Source: Osmia lignaria lignaria
Lineage: Eukaryota; Arthropoda; Insecta; Hymenoptera; Megachilidae
Assembly: GCF_051020975.1 (NCBI RefSeq)
Contig: NC_135034.1
Span: 2,108,001-2,172,000 of the forward strand
Direction: 5' to 3'
Length of the DNA stretch: 64,000 bases
The stretch's first letter is position 1. Each line of letters opens with the position of its first letter. The notes beneath the pieces are model-generated. The model saw only the letters and a program-made list of their open reading frames with translations, was not told where the DNA came from and made no database searches. Made by a program: the position numbers and the translations under genes. Below, one piece after another: positions 25,341 through 39,960 of the stretch.

Positions 25341-26570
25341 AGATCAATGTACATTTAAAAACAATATCGTTATTACCATATCTACACTAGATATAATGTA
25401 ATATACGGATTCCTTCCCACAGATCAATGTACATTTAAAAACAATATCATTATTACCATATCTACATTAGATATAATGTAATATACTGATTCATTCCCAC
25501 AGATCATTGTACATTTAATACCAATATCATTAGTACTACATCTACATTAGATATGTAATGTACATTTAACAACAAAATCATTATTACCATATCTACATTC
25601 GATATAATGTAATATACTGCTTCATTCCCACAGATCAATGTTCATTTAAAAACAATATCATTATTACCATATCTACATTAGATATAATGTAATATACGGA
25701 TTCGTTCCCACAGATCAATGTACATTTAATAACAATATCATTAGCACTATATCTACATGAGATATGATGTAATATACTGCTTCATTCACACAGATCAATG
25801 TACATTTAAAAACAAAATCATTATTACCATATCTACATTAGATATAATGTAATATACGGATTCGTTCCCACAGATCAATGTACATTTAATAACAATATCA
25901 TTAGCACTATATCTACATGACATATAATGTAATATACTGCTTCATTCACACAGATCAATGTACATTTAAAAACAATATCATTATTACCATATCTACATTC
26001 GATATAATGTAATATACTGATTCCTTCCCACAGATCAATGTACATTTAATAACAATATCATTAGTGCTATATCTACATTCGATATAATGTAATATACTGA
26101 TTCATTCCCACAGATCAATGCAGATTTAATAACAACATCATTATTACTATATCTACATTAGATATAATGTTATATACAGATACATTCCAACAGACCAATG
26201 TACCTACATTTAATACCCATGTCATTATTACGATACCTACATAAGATATAATGTAATATACTGATTGCTACCCACAGATGAATGTGCATTTAACAACAAA
26301 ATCATTATTATCATATCTAGATTAGATATATTGCAATATACTGATTCCTTCCCACAGATCAATGTACATTTAATATCAATATCATTATTACTATATCTAC
26401 ATTCGATATAATGTAATATACTGATTCATTCCCACAGATCAATGTACATATAATACCAATATCATTAGTACTATTTCTACATTAGATATGTAATATACAA
26501 TTAATAACAATATTATTATTACCATATATACATTAGATATAATGTAATGTACTGATTCCTTCCCACAGAT

Positions 26571-27846
26571 CAATGTACACTTAGTAACAATATCATTATT
26601 ACTACATCTACAGTAGATATAATGTCATATACAGATTCATTCCCACAGATCAATGTACATATAATAACAATACCATTAGTACTATACCCACATTAGATAT
26701 GTAATGTACACTTACAAACAATATCATTATTACCATATCTACATTCGATATAATGTAATATTCTGATTCATTCCCACAGATCAATGTACCTACATTTAAT
26801 ACCAATGTCATTATTAGGATACCTACATGAGATATAATGTAATATACTGATTGCTACCCACAGATCAATGTACATTTAATAACAATATCATTAGTACTAT
26901 ATCTACATTAGATATGCAATGTACAATGAATAACAATATTATTATTACCATATCTACATTAGATATAATGTAATATACTGATTCATTTCCACAGATCAAT
27001 GTACATATAATAACAATATCATTATTACTATATCTACATTCGATATAATGTAATATACTGATTCATTCCAACAGATCAATGTACATATAATACTAATATC
27101 ATTAGTACTATTTCTACATTAGATATGTAATGTACAATTAATAACAATATTATTATTACCATATCCACATTTGATATAAGGTAATCTACTGGTTACTACA
27201 CACAGATCAATGTACATTTAATAACAATATCATTATTACTACATCTACAGTAGATATAATGTCATATACAGATTCATTCCCACAGATCAATGTACATATA
27301 ATAACAATACCATTAGTACTATACCCACATTAGATATGTAATGTACACTTACAAACAATATCATTATTACCATATCTACATTCGATATAATGTAATATTC
27401 TGATTCATTCCCACAGATCAATGTACCTACATTTAATACCAATGTCATTATTAGGATACCTACATGAGATATAATGTAATATACTGATTGATACCCACAG
27501 ATCAATGTACATTTAATAACAATATCATTAGTACTATATCTACATTAGATATGCAATGTACAATGAATAACAATATTATTATTACCATATCTACATTAGA
27601 TATAATGTAATATACTGATACATTTCCACAGATCAATGTACATATAATAACAATATCATTATTACTATATCTACATTCGATATAATGTAATATACTGATT
27701 CATTCCAACAGATCAATGTACATATAATACTAATATCATTAGTACTATTTCTACATTAGATATGTAATGTACAATTAATAACAATATTATTATTACCATA
27801 TCCACATTTGATATAAGGTAATCTACTGGTTACTACACACAGATCA
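26571..27846. repeat. 638-bp tandem duplication
   Basis: Two adjacent copies 638 bp apart. TACCATTAGTACTATACCCA is at 26671 and 27309, and CTACTGGTTACTACACACAG appears near 27188 and 27826. Both copies contain the CCTA-insertion subfamily (AATGTACCTACATTTAATAC) and the unit ending CTAATATCATTAGTACTATT. Confidence 0.82.
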
Positions 27847-30800
27847 ATGTACATTTAATAACAATATCATTAGTACTATATCTACATTAGATATAATGTT
27901 ATATACAGATACATTCCAACAGATCAATGTACCTTCATTTAATACCCATGTCATTATTACGATACATACATGAGATATAATGTAATATACTGTATGCTAA
28001 TAACAGACGAATGTACATTTAATAACAATATTATTATTATCATATCTACATTAGATATAAGGTAATCCACTGGTTACTACACACAGATCAATGTACATTT
28101 AATAACAATATCATTAGTACTACATCTACATTCGATATAATGTAATATACCGATTCATTCCCACAGATCAATGTACATTTAATCACAATATCATCAGCAC
28201 TATACCTACATTAGATATGTAATGTAGATTTAAGAACAATATCATTATTACCATATCTACATTAGATATATTGTAATATACTGATTCCTTCCCACAGATC
28301 AATGTACATTTAATAACAATATCATTATTGCTATATCTACAATAGATATAATGTCATATACAGATTCATTCCAACAGATCAATGTACATATAATAACAAT
28401 ATCATTATTACTATATCTACACTCGATATAATGTAATATACTGATTCATTCCCACAGATCAATGTACATATAATACCAATATCATTAGTACTATTTCTAC
28501 ATTAGATATGTAATGTACACTTAATAACAATATCATTATTACTATATCTACAGTAGATATAATGTCATATACAGATTCATTCCCACAGATCAATGTACAT
28601 TTAATAACAATATCATTAGTACTATACCCACATTAGATATGTAATGTACATTTACAAACAATATCATTATTACCATATCTACATTCGATATAGTGTAATA
28701 TACTGATTCATTCCCACAGATCAATGTACCTACATTTAATACGAATGTCATTATTAGGATACCTACATGAAATATAATGTAATATACTGATTGCTACCCA
28801 CAGATCAATGTACATTTAATAACAATATCATTAGTACTATATCTACATTAGATATGTAACGTACAATTAATAACAATATTATTATTACCATATCCACATT
28901 TGATATAACATAATATACTGATTACTACCCACAGATCAGTGTACATTTAATACCAATAATATTAGTACTATGTCTACATTAGATATGTAATGTACATTTA
29001 ACAACAAAATCATTATTACCATATCTATGTTAGATATAATGTAATATACTGATTCCTTCCCACAGATCACTGTACATTTAATAACAATATCATTAATACC
29101 ATACCTACATTAGATATGTAATGTACATCTAAAAACAATATCATTATTACGATACCTACATTAGATATAATGTAATATACTGATTCCTTCCCACAGATCA
29201 CTGTACATTTAGTAACAATATCATTAGTACTATACCTACATTAGATATGTAATGTAGATTCGATAACAATATCATTATTACCATATCTACATTAGATATA
29301 TTGTAATATACTGATTCCTTCCCACAGATCAATGTAGATTTAATAACAATATCATTATTACTATATCTACAGTATATATAATGTCATATACAGATTCATT
29401 CCCACAGATGAATGTACATTTAATAACAATATCATTATTACCATATCTACATTAGATATAATGTAATATACTGATTCCTTCCCACAGATCAATGTACATT
29501 TAATAACAATATCATTAGCACTATATCTACATGACATATAATGTAATATACTGCTTCATTCACACAGATCAATGTACATTTAAAAACAATATCATTATTA
29601 CCATATCTACATTAGATTTAATGTAATATACTGATTCATTCCCACAGATCAATGTACATTTAATACCAATATCATTACTACTATATCAACATTAGATATG
29701 TAATGTACATTTATCAACAAAATCATTATTAGCATATCTACATTCGATATAATGTAAGATTCTGCTTCATTCCCACAGATCAATGTACAATTAATAACTG
29801 CATTATTACTATCATATCTACATTAGATATAACGTGATATATTGGTTACTACCCACAGATCAATATACATTTAATCACAATATCAATAGCACTATATCTA
29901 CATTGGATATAACGTAATATACTGATTCATTCCCACAGATCAGTGTACATTTAATACCAATATCATCAGTACTATATCTACATTAGATATGTAATGTACA
30001 TTTAACAACAAAATCATTATTACCATATCTAAATTCGATATAATGTAATATTCTGCTTCATTCCCACAGATCAATGTAGATTTAATAACAATATCATTAT
30101 TACCATATCTACAGTAGATATAATGTCATATACAGATTCATTCCCACCGATCCATGTACATTAAATAACAATATCATTATTACCATATCTACATTAGATA
30201 TTATGTAATATACTGATTCCTTCCCACAGATCAATGTACATTTAATAACACTATCATTAGTACTATATCTAGATTCGATATAATATAATATACTGATTCA
30301 TTCCCACAGATCAATGTACATTTAATGCCATTATCATTAGTACCATATCTATATTAGATATTTAATGTACAATTAATAACAGTATTATTATTATCATATC
30401 TACATTAGATATAACGTAATATATTGATTGCTACCCACAGATCAATATACATTTAATCACAATATCAATAGCACTATATCTACATTGTATATAACTTAAT
30501 ATACTGATTCATTCCCACAGATCAATGTACATTTAATACCAATATCATTAGTACTATATCTACATTAGATATGTAATGTACATTTAACAACAAAATCATT
30601 ATTACCATATCTGCATTCGATATAATGTAATATACTGCTTCATTCCCACAGATCAATGTACATTTAAAAACAATATCATTATTACCATATCTACATTAGA
30701 TATAATGTCATATACAGATTCATTCCCAGAGATCAATGTACATTTAATAACAATATCATTATTACCATATCTACATTAGAAATTATGTAATATACTGATT

Positions 30801-33800
30801 CCTTCCCACAGATCAATGTACATTTAATAACAGTATCATTAGTACTATATCTAGATTCGATATAATGTAATAAATTGATTCATTCCCACAGATCAATGTA
30901 CATTTAATAACAATATCATTATTACTATATCTTCAATAGATATAATGTAATATACTGATTCATTCCCACAGACCAATGTACATTTAATAACAATATCATT
31001 ATTACTGTTCCTACAGTAGGTATAATGTAATATACGGATTCGTTCCCACAGATCAATGTACATTTAATAACAATATCATTGGTACTATATCTACATTCGA
31101 TATAATGTAATATACTGATTCATTCCCACAGATCAATGTACATTAAATAACAATATCATTATTACCATATCTACATTCGATATAATGTAACATACTGATT
31201 CATTCCCACAGATCAATGTAGATTTAATAACAATATCATTATTACCATATCTACAGTAGATATAATGTAATATACTGATTCATTTTCACAGATCAATGTA
31301 CATATAATAACAATATCATTATTACTATATCTACATTCGATATAATGTAATATACTGATTCATTCCAACAGATCAATGTACATATAATACTAATATCATT
31401 AGTACTATTTCTACATTAGATATGTAATGTACAATTAATAACAATATTATTATTACCATATCCACATTTGATATAAGGTAATCTACTGGTTACTACACAC
31501 AGATCAATGTACATTTAATAACAATATCATTAGTACTATATCTACATTAGATATAATGTTATATACAGATACATTCCAACAGATCAATGTACCTTCATTT
31601 AATACCCATGTCATTATTACGATACATACATGAGATATAATGTAATATACTGTATGCTAATAACAGACGAATGTACATTTAATAACAATATTATTATTAC
31701 CATATCTACATTAGATATAAGGTAATCCACTGGTTACTACACACAGATCAATGTACATTTAATAACAATATCATTAGTACTACATCTACATTCGATATAA
31801 TGTAATATACCGATTCATTCCCACAGATCAATGTACATTTAATCACAATATCATCAGCACTATACCTACATTAGATATGTAATGTAGATTTAAGAACAAT
31901 ATCATTATTACCATATCTACATTAGATATATTGTAATATACTGATTCCTTCCCACAGATCAATGTACATTTAATAACAATATCATTATTGCTATATCTAC
32001 AATAGATATAATGTCATATACAGATTCATTCCAACAGATCAATGTACATATAATAACAATATCATTATTACTATATCTACACTCGATATAATGTAATATA
32101 CTGATTCATTCCCACAGATCAATGTACATATAATACCAATATCATTAGTACTATTTCTACACTAGATATGTAATGTACACTTAATAACAATATCATTATT
32201 ACTATATCTACAGTAGATATAATGTCATATACAGATTCATTCCCACAGATCAATGTACATTTAATAACAATATCATTAGTACTATACCCACATTAGATAT
32301 GTAATGTACATTTACAAACAATATCATTATTACCATATCTACATTCGATATAATGTAATATACTGATTCATTCCCACAGATCAATGTACCTACATTTAAT
32401 ACGAATGTCATTATTAGGATACCTACATGAAATATAATGTAATATACTGATTGCTACCCACAGATCAATGTACATTTAATAACAATATCATTAGTACTAT
32501 ATCTACATTAGATATGTAACGTACAATTAATAACAATATTATTATTACCATATCCACATTTGATATAACATAATATACTGATTACTACCCACAGATCAGT
32601 GTACATTTAATACCAATAATATTAGTACTATGTCTACATTAGATATGTAATGTACATTTAACAACAAAATCATTATTACCATATCTATGTTAGATATAAT
32701 GTAATATACTGATTCCTTCCCACAGATCACTGTACATTTAATAACAATATCATTAATACCATACCTACATTAGATATGTAATGTAGATTCGATAACAATA
32801 TCATTATTACCATATCTACATTAGATATATTGTAATATACTGATTCCTTCCCACAGATCAATGTAGATTTAATAACAATATCATTATTACTATATCTACA
32901 GTATATATAATGTCATATACAGATTCATTCCCACAGATCAATGTACATTTAATAACAATATCATTATTACCATATCTACATTAGATATAATGTAATATAC
33001 TGATTCCTTCCCACAGATCAATGTACATTTAATAACAATATCATTAGCACTATATCTACATGACATATAATGTAATATACTGCTTCATTCACACAGATCA
33101 ATGTACATTTAAAAACAATATCATTATTACCATATCTACATTAGATTTAATGTAATATACTGATTCATTCCCACAGATCAATGTACATTTAATAACAATA
33201 TCATTAGTACTATATCTAGATTCGATATAATGTAATACACTGATTCATTCCCACAGATCAATGTACATTTAATAACAATATCATTATTACTGTTCCTACA
33301 GTAGGTATAATGTAATATACGGATTCGTTCCCACAGATCAATGTACATTTAATAACAATATCATTGGTACTATATCTACATTCGATATAATGTAATATAC
33401 TGATTCATTCCCACAGATCAATGTACATTTAATACCAATATCATTACTACTATATCAACATTAGATATGTAATGTACATTTATCAACAAAATCATTATTA
33501 GCATATCTACATTCGATATAATGTAAGATTCTGCTTCATTCCCACAGATCAATGTACAATTAATAACTGCATTATTACTATCATATCTACATTAGATATA
33601 ACGTAATATATTGGTTACTACCCACAGATCAATATACATTTAATCACAATATCTATAGCACTATATCTACATTGGATATAACGTAATATACTGATTCATT
33701 CCCACAGATCAGTGTACATTTAATACCAATATCATCAGTACTATATCTACATTAGATATGTAATGTACATTTAACAACAAAATCATTATTACCATATCTA

Positions 33801-34200
33801 AATTCGATATAATGTAATATTCTGCTTCATTCCCACAGATCAATGTAGATTTAATAACAATATCATTATTACCATATCTACAGTAGATATAATGTCATAT
33901 ACAGATTCATTCCCACCGATCAATGTACATTAAATAACAATATCATTATTACCATATCTACATTAGATATTATGTAATATACTGATTCCTTCCCACAGAT
34001 CAATGTACATTTAATAACACTATCATTAGTACTATATCTAGATTCGATATAATATAATATACTGATTCATTCCCACAGATCAATGTACATTTAATGCCAT
34101 TATCATTAGTACCATATCTATATTAGATATTTAATGTACAATTAATAACAGTATTATTATTATCATATCTACATTAGATATAACGTAATATATTGATTGC
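27640..34200. repeat. 3.7-kb segmental duplication (two copies)
   Basis: Sequence from about 27640 recurs from about 31300 at an offset of 3,660 bp (ACCTTCATTTAATACCCATG is in both). The offset becomes 3,769 bp further right (ATAACTGCATTATTAC at 29794 and 33563; TTAATAACACTATCATTAG at 30242 and 34011). The second copy lacks a 109-bp segment present in the first near 29.12-29.23 kb but gains other units around 33.2 kb. The copies look nearly identical by eye. Confidence 0.8.
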
Positions 34201-36499
34201 TACCCACAGATCAATATACATTTAATCACAATATCAATAGCACTATATCTACATTGTATATAACTTAATATACTGATTCATTCCCACAGATCAATGTACA
34301 TTTAATACCAATATCATTAGTACTATATCTACATTAGATATGTAATGTACATTTAACAACAAAATCATTATTACCATATCTGCATTCGATATAATGTAAT
34401 ATACTGCTTCATTCCCACAGATCAATGTACATTTAATAACAATATCATTATTACTATATCTTCAATAGATATAATGTAATATACTGATTCATTCCCACAG
34501 ACCAATGTACATTTAATAACAATATCATTATTACTATTCGTACAGTAGATATAATGTAATATACGGATTCGGTCCCACAGATCAGTGTACATTTAATAAC
34601 AATGTCATTGGTACTATATCTACATTCGATATAATGTAATATACTGATTCATTCCCACAGATCAATGTACATTTAGTACCAATATCATTACTACTATATC
34701 TACATTAGATATGTAATGTACATTTAACAACAAAATCATTATTAGTATATCTACATTCGATATAATGTAATATTCTGCTTCATTCCCACGGATCAATGTA
34801 CATTTAAAAACAATATCATTATTACCATATCTACATTAGATATAATGTAATATACTGATTCCTTCGCACAGATCAATGTACATTTAATAACAATATCATT
34901 AGCACTATATCTACATGACATATAATGTAATATATATGCTTCATTCACACAGATCAATGTACATTTAAAAACAATATCATTATTACCATATCTACATTAG
35001 ATATAATGTAATATACGGATTCGTTCCCACAGATCAATGGACATTTAATAACAGTATCATTGGTACTATATCTACATTAGATATGTAATGTACATTTGAC
35101 AACAAAATCATTATTACCATATCTACATTCGATATAATGTAATATACTGCTTCATTCCCACAGATCAATGTACATTTAATGCCAATATCATTAGTACCAT
35201 ATCTATATTAGATATTTAATGTACAATTAATAACAGTATTATTATTATCATATCTACATTAGATATAACCTAATATATTGATTGCTACCCACAGATCAAT
35301 ATACATTTAATCACAATATCAATAGCACTATATCTACATTGGATATAACGTATTATACTGATTCATTCCCACAGATCAATGTACATTTAATACCAATATC
35401 ATTAGTACTATATCTACATTAGATATGGAATGTACATTTGACAACAAAATCATTATTACCATATCTGCATTCGATATAATGTAATATACTGCTTCACTCC
35501 CACAGATCAATGTACATTTAAAAACAATATCATTATTACCATATCTACATTAGATATAATGTAATATATGGATTCGTTGCCACAGATCAATGTACATTTA
35601 CTAACAATATTATTAGCACTACATCTACATTCGATACAATGTAATATACTGATTCATTCCCACAGATTAGTGCACATTTAATACCAATATCATTATTACT
35701 ATATCTAGATTAGATATGTAATGTACATTTAACAACAAAATCATTATTACCACATCTACATTCGATATAATGTAATATTCTTCTTCATTCCCACAGACCA
35801 ATGTACATTTAATAACAATATCATTATTACCATATCTACATTAGATATAATGTAATATACTGATTCCTTCCCACAGATCAATGTACATTTAATAACAATA
35901 TCATTAGCACTATATCTACATGACATATAATGTAATATACTGCTTCATTCACACAGATCAATGTACATTTAAAAACAATATCATTATTACCATATCTACA
36001 TTAGATTTAATGTAATATACTGATTCATTCCCACAGATCAATGTACATTTATTAACAATATCATTAGCACTATATCTACATTCGATATAATGTAATATAC
36101 TGATTCAGTCCCACAGATTAGTGTACATTTAATACCAATATCATTAGTACTATATCTACATTAGATATGTAATGTACATTTAACAACAAAATCATTATTA
36201 CCATATCTACATTCGATATAATGTAACATACTGATTCATTCCCACAGATCAATGTAGATTTAATAACAATATCATTATTACCATATCTACAGTAGATATA
36301 ATGTCATATACAGATTCATTCCCACAGATCAATGTACATTTAATATCAATATCATTATTACCATATCTACATTAGATATTATGTAATATACTGATTCCTT
36401 CCCACAGATCAATGTACATTTAATAACAATATCATTAGTACTATATCTAGATTCGATATAATGTAATACACTGATTCATTCCCACAGATCAATGTACAT

Positions 36500-37330
36500 T
36501 TAATAACAATATCATTAGTACTATACCCACATTAGATATGTAATGTACATTTACAAACAATATCATTATTACCATATCTACATTCGATATAATGTAATAT
36601 ACTGATTCATTCCCACAGATCAATGTACCTACATTTAATACGAATGTCATTATTAGGATACCTACATGAAATATAATGTAATATACTGATTGCTACCCAC
36701 AGATCAATGTACATTTAATAACAATATCATTAGTACTATATCTACATTAGATATGTAACGTACAATTAATAACAATATTATTATTACCATATCCACATTT
36801 GATATAACATAATATACTGATTACTACCCACAGATCAGTGTACATTTAATACCAATAATATTAGTACTATGTCTACATTAGATATGTAATGTACATTTAA
36901 CAACAAAATCATTATTACCATATCTATGTTAGATATAATGTAATATACTGATTCCTTCCCACAGATCACTGTACATTTAATAACAATATCATTAATACCA
37001 TATCTACATTAGATATGTAATGTACATCTAAAAACAATATCATTATTACGATACCTACATTAGATATAATGTAATATACTGATTCCTTCCCACAGATCAC
37101 TGTACATTTAGTAACAATATCATTAGTACTATACCTACATTAGATATGTAATGTAGATTCGATAACAATATCATTATTACCATATCTACATTAGATATAT
37201 TGTAATATACTGATTCCTTCCCACAGATCAATGTAGATTTAATAACAATATCATTATTACTATATCTACAGTATATATAATGTCATATACAGATTCATTC
37301 CCACAGATCAATGTACATTTAATAACAATA
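36500..37330. repeat. Third partial copy of the 28.6-29.4 kb segment
   Basis: ACTATACCCACATTAGATAT at 36520 matches 28621 (offset 7,899) and 32281 (offset 4,239). This copy retains the 109-bp segment with GTACATCTAAAAACAATATC that the 31.3-kb copy lacks, so it derives from the 28.6-kb version or its ancestor. It stops about 60 bp before insertion 2. Confidence 0.75.
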
Positions 37331-37387
37331 TCATTAGTACTATATCTACATTAGATATGTAATGTTCATTTAATAACAATATCATTA

Positions 37388-37391
37388 TTAC
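37388..37391. repeat. Target-site duplication, left copy, insertion 2 (TTAC)
   Basis: TTAC precedes TGTTACGT and recurs right after ACGTAACA at 40151-40154. Collapsing them restores the satellite TCATTATTACCATATCTAC. Confidence 0.9.
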
Positions 37392-37399
37392 TGTTACGT
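37392..37399 (-). repeat. Terminal inverted repeat, 3' end, copy 2
   Basis: TGTTACGT on the + strand (ACGTAACA in sense), partner of 40143-40150. Confidence 0.88.
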
Positions 37400-37426
37400 T
37401 GCGCGTTGCGCGAGCGCGCAACGTAA
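37394..37426 (-). repeat. Terminal hairpin, copy 2
   Basis: TTACGTTGCGCG (37394-37405) and CGCGCAACGTAA (37415-37426), perfect 12-bp arms with a 9-base loop. The arms match copy 1 while the loops differ, so the stem is what is conserved. Confidence 0.85.
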
Positions 37427-37495
37427 AATTAATTATAAATTAATTTGTTTTATATATATATAATAATTCTTATTTTTGGGCGATGAGAAAGGTAT

Positions 37496-37506
37496 CGCTG
37501 TCACCA
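37496..37506 (-). other. Primer-binding-like sequence, copy 2
   Basis: Sense TGGTGACAGCG, one difference from copy 1, followed by ATACC. It lies 105 bp from the 3' end of the element. Confidence 0.33.
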
Positions 37507-37550
37507 GTTCTGACCGCGTATGACGCGGAAGCGTCCTCTACGGTCAGAAC
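37507..37550 (-). other. Nested hairpin abutting primer-binding-like site, copy 2
   Basis: Outer arms GTTCTGACCG (37507-37516) and CGGTCAGAAC (37541-37550) pair perfectly over 10 bp. An inner hairpin GACGC/GCGTC (37522-37526, 37531-37535) sits within. The sequence is unrelated to the copy 1 hairpin, yet it occupies the same position directly next to the TGGTG site. Confidence 0.65.
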
Positions 37551-38079
37551 GAAATTAAAAGACGGAAAATTTAGATAATATTTATTTCCGTTGGGTTCGT
37601 CAGCGCTCTGGGTCCCATACGGGTCCCTCCTTGAATCCTTGTGTTGGTATGCGTGGATGTGAAATGTAAAATGAAAAAGGAAATGATACAAATGGAACTT
37701 GAAAGAAATGCGAATGCAATTTAGTGTGCAAAAAGAAAGTAATTTTAATTCAAAAATAACTATCGAAGCTAACAGAGCTGAATTTTGAAATGACTAATTG
37801 TTTGAATACTAAAATGATTCTATTAGATTTCTGTTAGTCACTGTTAAGTAAATTCAATTGATAACAATACTGTTTAAACAAGGGTAAAGATGCTTAACCT
37901 ATTACGTTAATAATATAAATGAAAATCGAAAAATGTCTAACCTTTGGTTTACAATGAGAGCTTCTATTGTAATTATTACGCGTATTTGAAATGTGAAAAA
38001 TGTATGGTTAACGTAGGACGACTGCCTCGACCCGATATAATGAAGAATCGAATTTTAGGCGGTTTCTATCCGCAAGGAA
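37551..38079. other. Element interior without modules, copy 2
   Basis: Contains the right-hand CCCTCCTTGAA arm (37625-37635) with the degenerate palindrome GGGTCCCATACGGGTCCC beside it, and the AAGCATCTTTAC block (sense) near 37885. The rest is AT-rich with weak similarity to copy 1. No gene is supported. Confidence 0.5.
37625..37635 (-). repeat. Outer 11-bp inverted repeat, copy 2, first arm
   Basis: CCCTCCTTGAA on +, complementary to TTCAAGGAGGG at 39854-39864; homologous to the pair in copy 1. Confidence 0.6.
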
Positions 38080-38131
38080 ACGACCTGCCTGAAGAGACTC
38101 TCCTAACCCCCGAAAGGGCCTTACGGGTCGT
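38080..38131 (-). other. Three-way-junction module 6, copy 2
   Basis: In sense: P1 ACGACC with GGTCGT (6 pairs, then one mismatch), a TAAGG junction, P2 CCCT-TTCG-GGGG, TTAG, P3 GAG-AGT-CTC, TTCAGG. It is homologous in position to 18498-18550 with an unrelated P1. Confidence 0.6.
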
Positions 38132-38255
38132 CCCTGATAAAATATCTCGCAGTCGAAACAATCGTTACCCACACACATTCGCGATGATTAGAAAAAGTTC
38201 GGAATATTAAAATAGCGAAATATAATATAATCGGTACCTGACTGTGGAAACGAGA

Positions 38256-38302
38256 CGATCTAAAATGAAGACACTCTTATAACCCGTAGGCTTAATAGAT
38301 CG
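38256..38302 (-). other. Three-way-junction module 5, copy 2
   Basis: In sense: P1 CGATCTA with TAGATCG (7 perfect pairs), a TTAAG junction, P2 CC-TACG-GG, TTAT, P3 AAGA-GTG-TCTT, CATT. In position it matches 18355-18403; P3 has switched from GAG/CTC to AAGA/TCTT with pairing kept. Confidence 0.7.
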
Positions 38303-38364
38303 CCCGTTTTGCCGCGTCTAAATTGGATGCTAATGCCGTGCTCGACAAATTAGTACAGAACAGG

Positions 38365-38369
38365 CTTAC
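38365..38369 (-). promoter_or_regulatory. Splice-donor-like CGGTAAG, copy 2
   Basis: Sense CACGGTAAGCC; equivalent to AACGGTAAGTC in copy 1. Confidence 0.3.
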
Positions 38370-38449
38370 CGTGAGAATGTAGAATATTATATATGATATA
38401 ATCGGTTGTTAATTCGCTGGTTGAACGTTGAAAAATCGCTGGTTGATCT

Positions 38450-38464
38450 GGAACACCAAGAAAG
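38450..38464 (-). repeat. Inner 15-bp inverted repeat, first arm, copy 2
   Basis: GGAACACCAAGAAAG, perfectly complementary to 38995-39009. Compared with copy 1 (..CCAAAGAAA) one A is missing from the run in both arms, so complementarity was preserved. Confidence 0.75.
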
Positions 38465-38773
38465 GTTGAGAGATCTGTGGCGGCACTTCACTTGTCGCGC
38501 GCCCGTTTGTCGTTTGTTGCAAAATTAGTAAGACGAACACAAGACGATTACGCTCTTCGGGATAATATAATAATAGACGCGAGTGAATTTAATACGAAAG
38601 TTACGCGAACAACGGATTAAAAGAAAGAGAAAAGATAGAGGTTTAATAGTGTGAAATGGCTTTACGTGCGCGTCTCTGAGTTCTTGCCGCGTATCCGGAA
38701 TTTCACTCTCACGACACTCTGCCTAATCCGTAGGTCTTGCCGCGCAGGTAAATTACAACGAAGTACGAACGAC

Positions 38774-38949
38774 AACTCTATCTCTAGACGCACGGGCTCC
38801 CGTCCCGACTTACTCGATTGTTCGACGAAGAGTGATCAGAATCGATCGCGATCCTAGCCGGAAGGGCCCGTCGCGAGGACGATGTCCTGCGTGGGGACAT
38901 TTCGGCAAATCATAGCGCGTGACGACAGCGTCGCGTGCGTCGCTATTGG
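38774..38949 (-). promoter_or_regulatory. Conserved promoter-like block, copy 2
   Basis: Homologue of 17714-17891, almost the same length. In sense it starts with the CCAAT box (ATTGG on + at 38945-38949) and ends with GAGATAGAGTT. The sense donor-like GTAAGT is at 38808-38813. No open frame is conserved between the copies across it, so the conservation is at the nucleic-acid level. Confidence 0.45.
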
Positions 38950-38994
38950 TTAAGCGCGCGTGCCAGCTAAATTCCTCTAGATCATGCTTTCTCT

Positions 38995-39009
38995 CTTTCT
39001 TGGTGTTCC
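38995..39009 (-). repeat. Inner 15-bp inverted repeat, second arm, copy 2
   Basis: CTTTCTTGGTGTTCC, partner of 38450-38464. Confidence 0.75.
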
Positions 39010-39710
39010 CTCTCTGTCTAACGGCTTTTCGATGTTTCTACGCCGTAGAATTTCTGGAATGTTCTATTCTCATCGATAATTCCAATATTAGATATATATA
39101 TAATGATGCGATTATCAACTAATAGTTTAAATCAGAATTATTGCTATAAACATGAACTATATCTGTTGTACTATTAAGTATGAATAATGGACCGGTTATC
39201 ACGAGGTTTCTTAATTAACAGTTGGCTTGTCCATAATCATTTCGTTCACAGAGAAATCGATCAACAATATGGATTGCGCCGGTACGCTCGATATAAGGCA
39301 TTCGGTGTTCGATTGCTATTTTCCAATAACGACAGGTTTCCATTATTAATCGAATATTCGTTATTTCAGTTGCGACGTAGTTGCTTCGAGAACGTTCTCG
39401 TCATTCGAAAATTACCGTTAGGTTTTCGGTTTCAGGCAAATTCTCGAAATTCGATATAAAGACTTTTATTGCCTCGCACGACCCTTTGCCTCTAAACAGT
39501 CCTCGAACGCATGCTAGCGTTTGCCTGCAAGGGTTCTCATTCCTCGCTCTCGCATTCATACAAATATTCAACGAGCTACATTCCTTTGCGTTCTCATTCC
39601 AGCAATCAATTCATACACGCGATCGGGTTAGGGACCGACTGGCGCCCACGCGTGAAAAAGAGGAGAGTATCGATGTTAATCTCGGTAATAACGTGATCTT
39701 TGCGTTTTTT
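39010..39710. other. Element interior without recognisable feature, copy 2
   Basis: Patchy homology with 16963-17661 of copy 1 (shared GAACGTTCTCG and, in sense, GCAATAAA). No structured module or conserved frame was found. Confidence 0.45.
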
Positions 39711-39762
39711 GCGCAGTTAGCCCGAGGAGACCCCTACAATGTGAAGCACTGGCTAACCGCGC
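39711..39762 (-). other. Three-way-junction module 4, copy 2
   Basis: In sense: P1 GCGCGGTTAGCC with GGCTAACTGCGC, 12 pairs including one G-U, longer than in copy 1. Inside: AG, P2 TG-CTTCA-CA, TTGT, P3 AGG-GGTCT-CCT, CGG. Confidence 0.68.
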
Positions 39763-39853
39763 CGCGAACGGTGTTAATGGTACTTTTCCTTGGTCAAAGC
39801 CGAGTTTTTCTATCACGCGTTTCTGTTACTACGCAGTTGAGCACGACGATAGC

Positions 39854-39864
39854 TTCAAGGAGGG
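39854..39864 (-). repeat. Outer 11-bp inverted repeat, copy 2, second arm
   Basis: TTCAAGGAGGG on +, partner of 37625-37635. Confidence 0.6.
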
Positions 39865-39960
39865 GTTTCAACTAAGAGAAGAATTGAGAAATATGAGAAG
39901 AATGAAAGAATAGGAAAGACAAAAGTAGAATAATTATAAGCTCAAACTTTTCCCTGCGCA

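Larger units (their letters stand above)
19210..37391. repeat. 80-bp AT-rich satellite array, block B
   Basis: Same satellite as block A, resuming exactly in register after insertion 1 (removing the element and one ATTT restores a normal unit) and ending at insertion 2. It includes canonical 80-bp units, 51+80 dimers with ACAACAAAATCATTATT in the second unit, dimers with TACAATTAATAACAG, and from about 26.1 kb a subfamily with CCTA inserted into the AATGTACATT palindrome. Several kilobase-scale segmental duplications are annotated separately. No gene is visible. Confidence 0.97.

Noticed and set aside
37944..38210. 88-codon open frame in insertion 2, + strand
   Set aside because: It is antisense to the element across module 6, with no counterpart in copy 1 and no recognisable domain.
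39381..39875. 164-codon open frame in insertion 2, + strand
   Set aside because: It is antisense to the element and has no recognised domain. In copy 1 the homologous minus-strand frame shares only KHWLTA and stops immediately after it. That match is explained by the conserved P1/P2 sequence of module 4.
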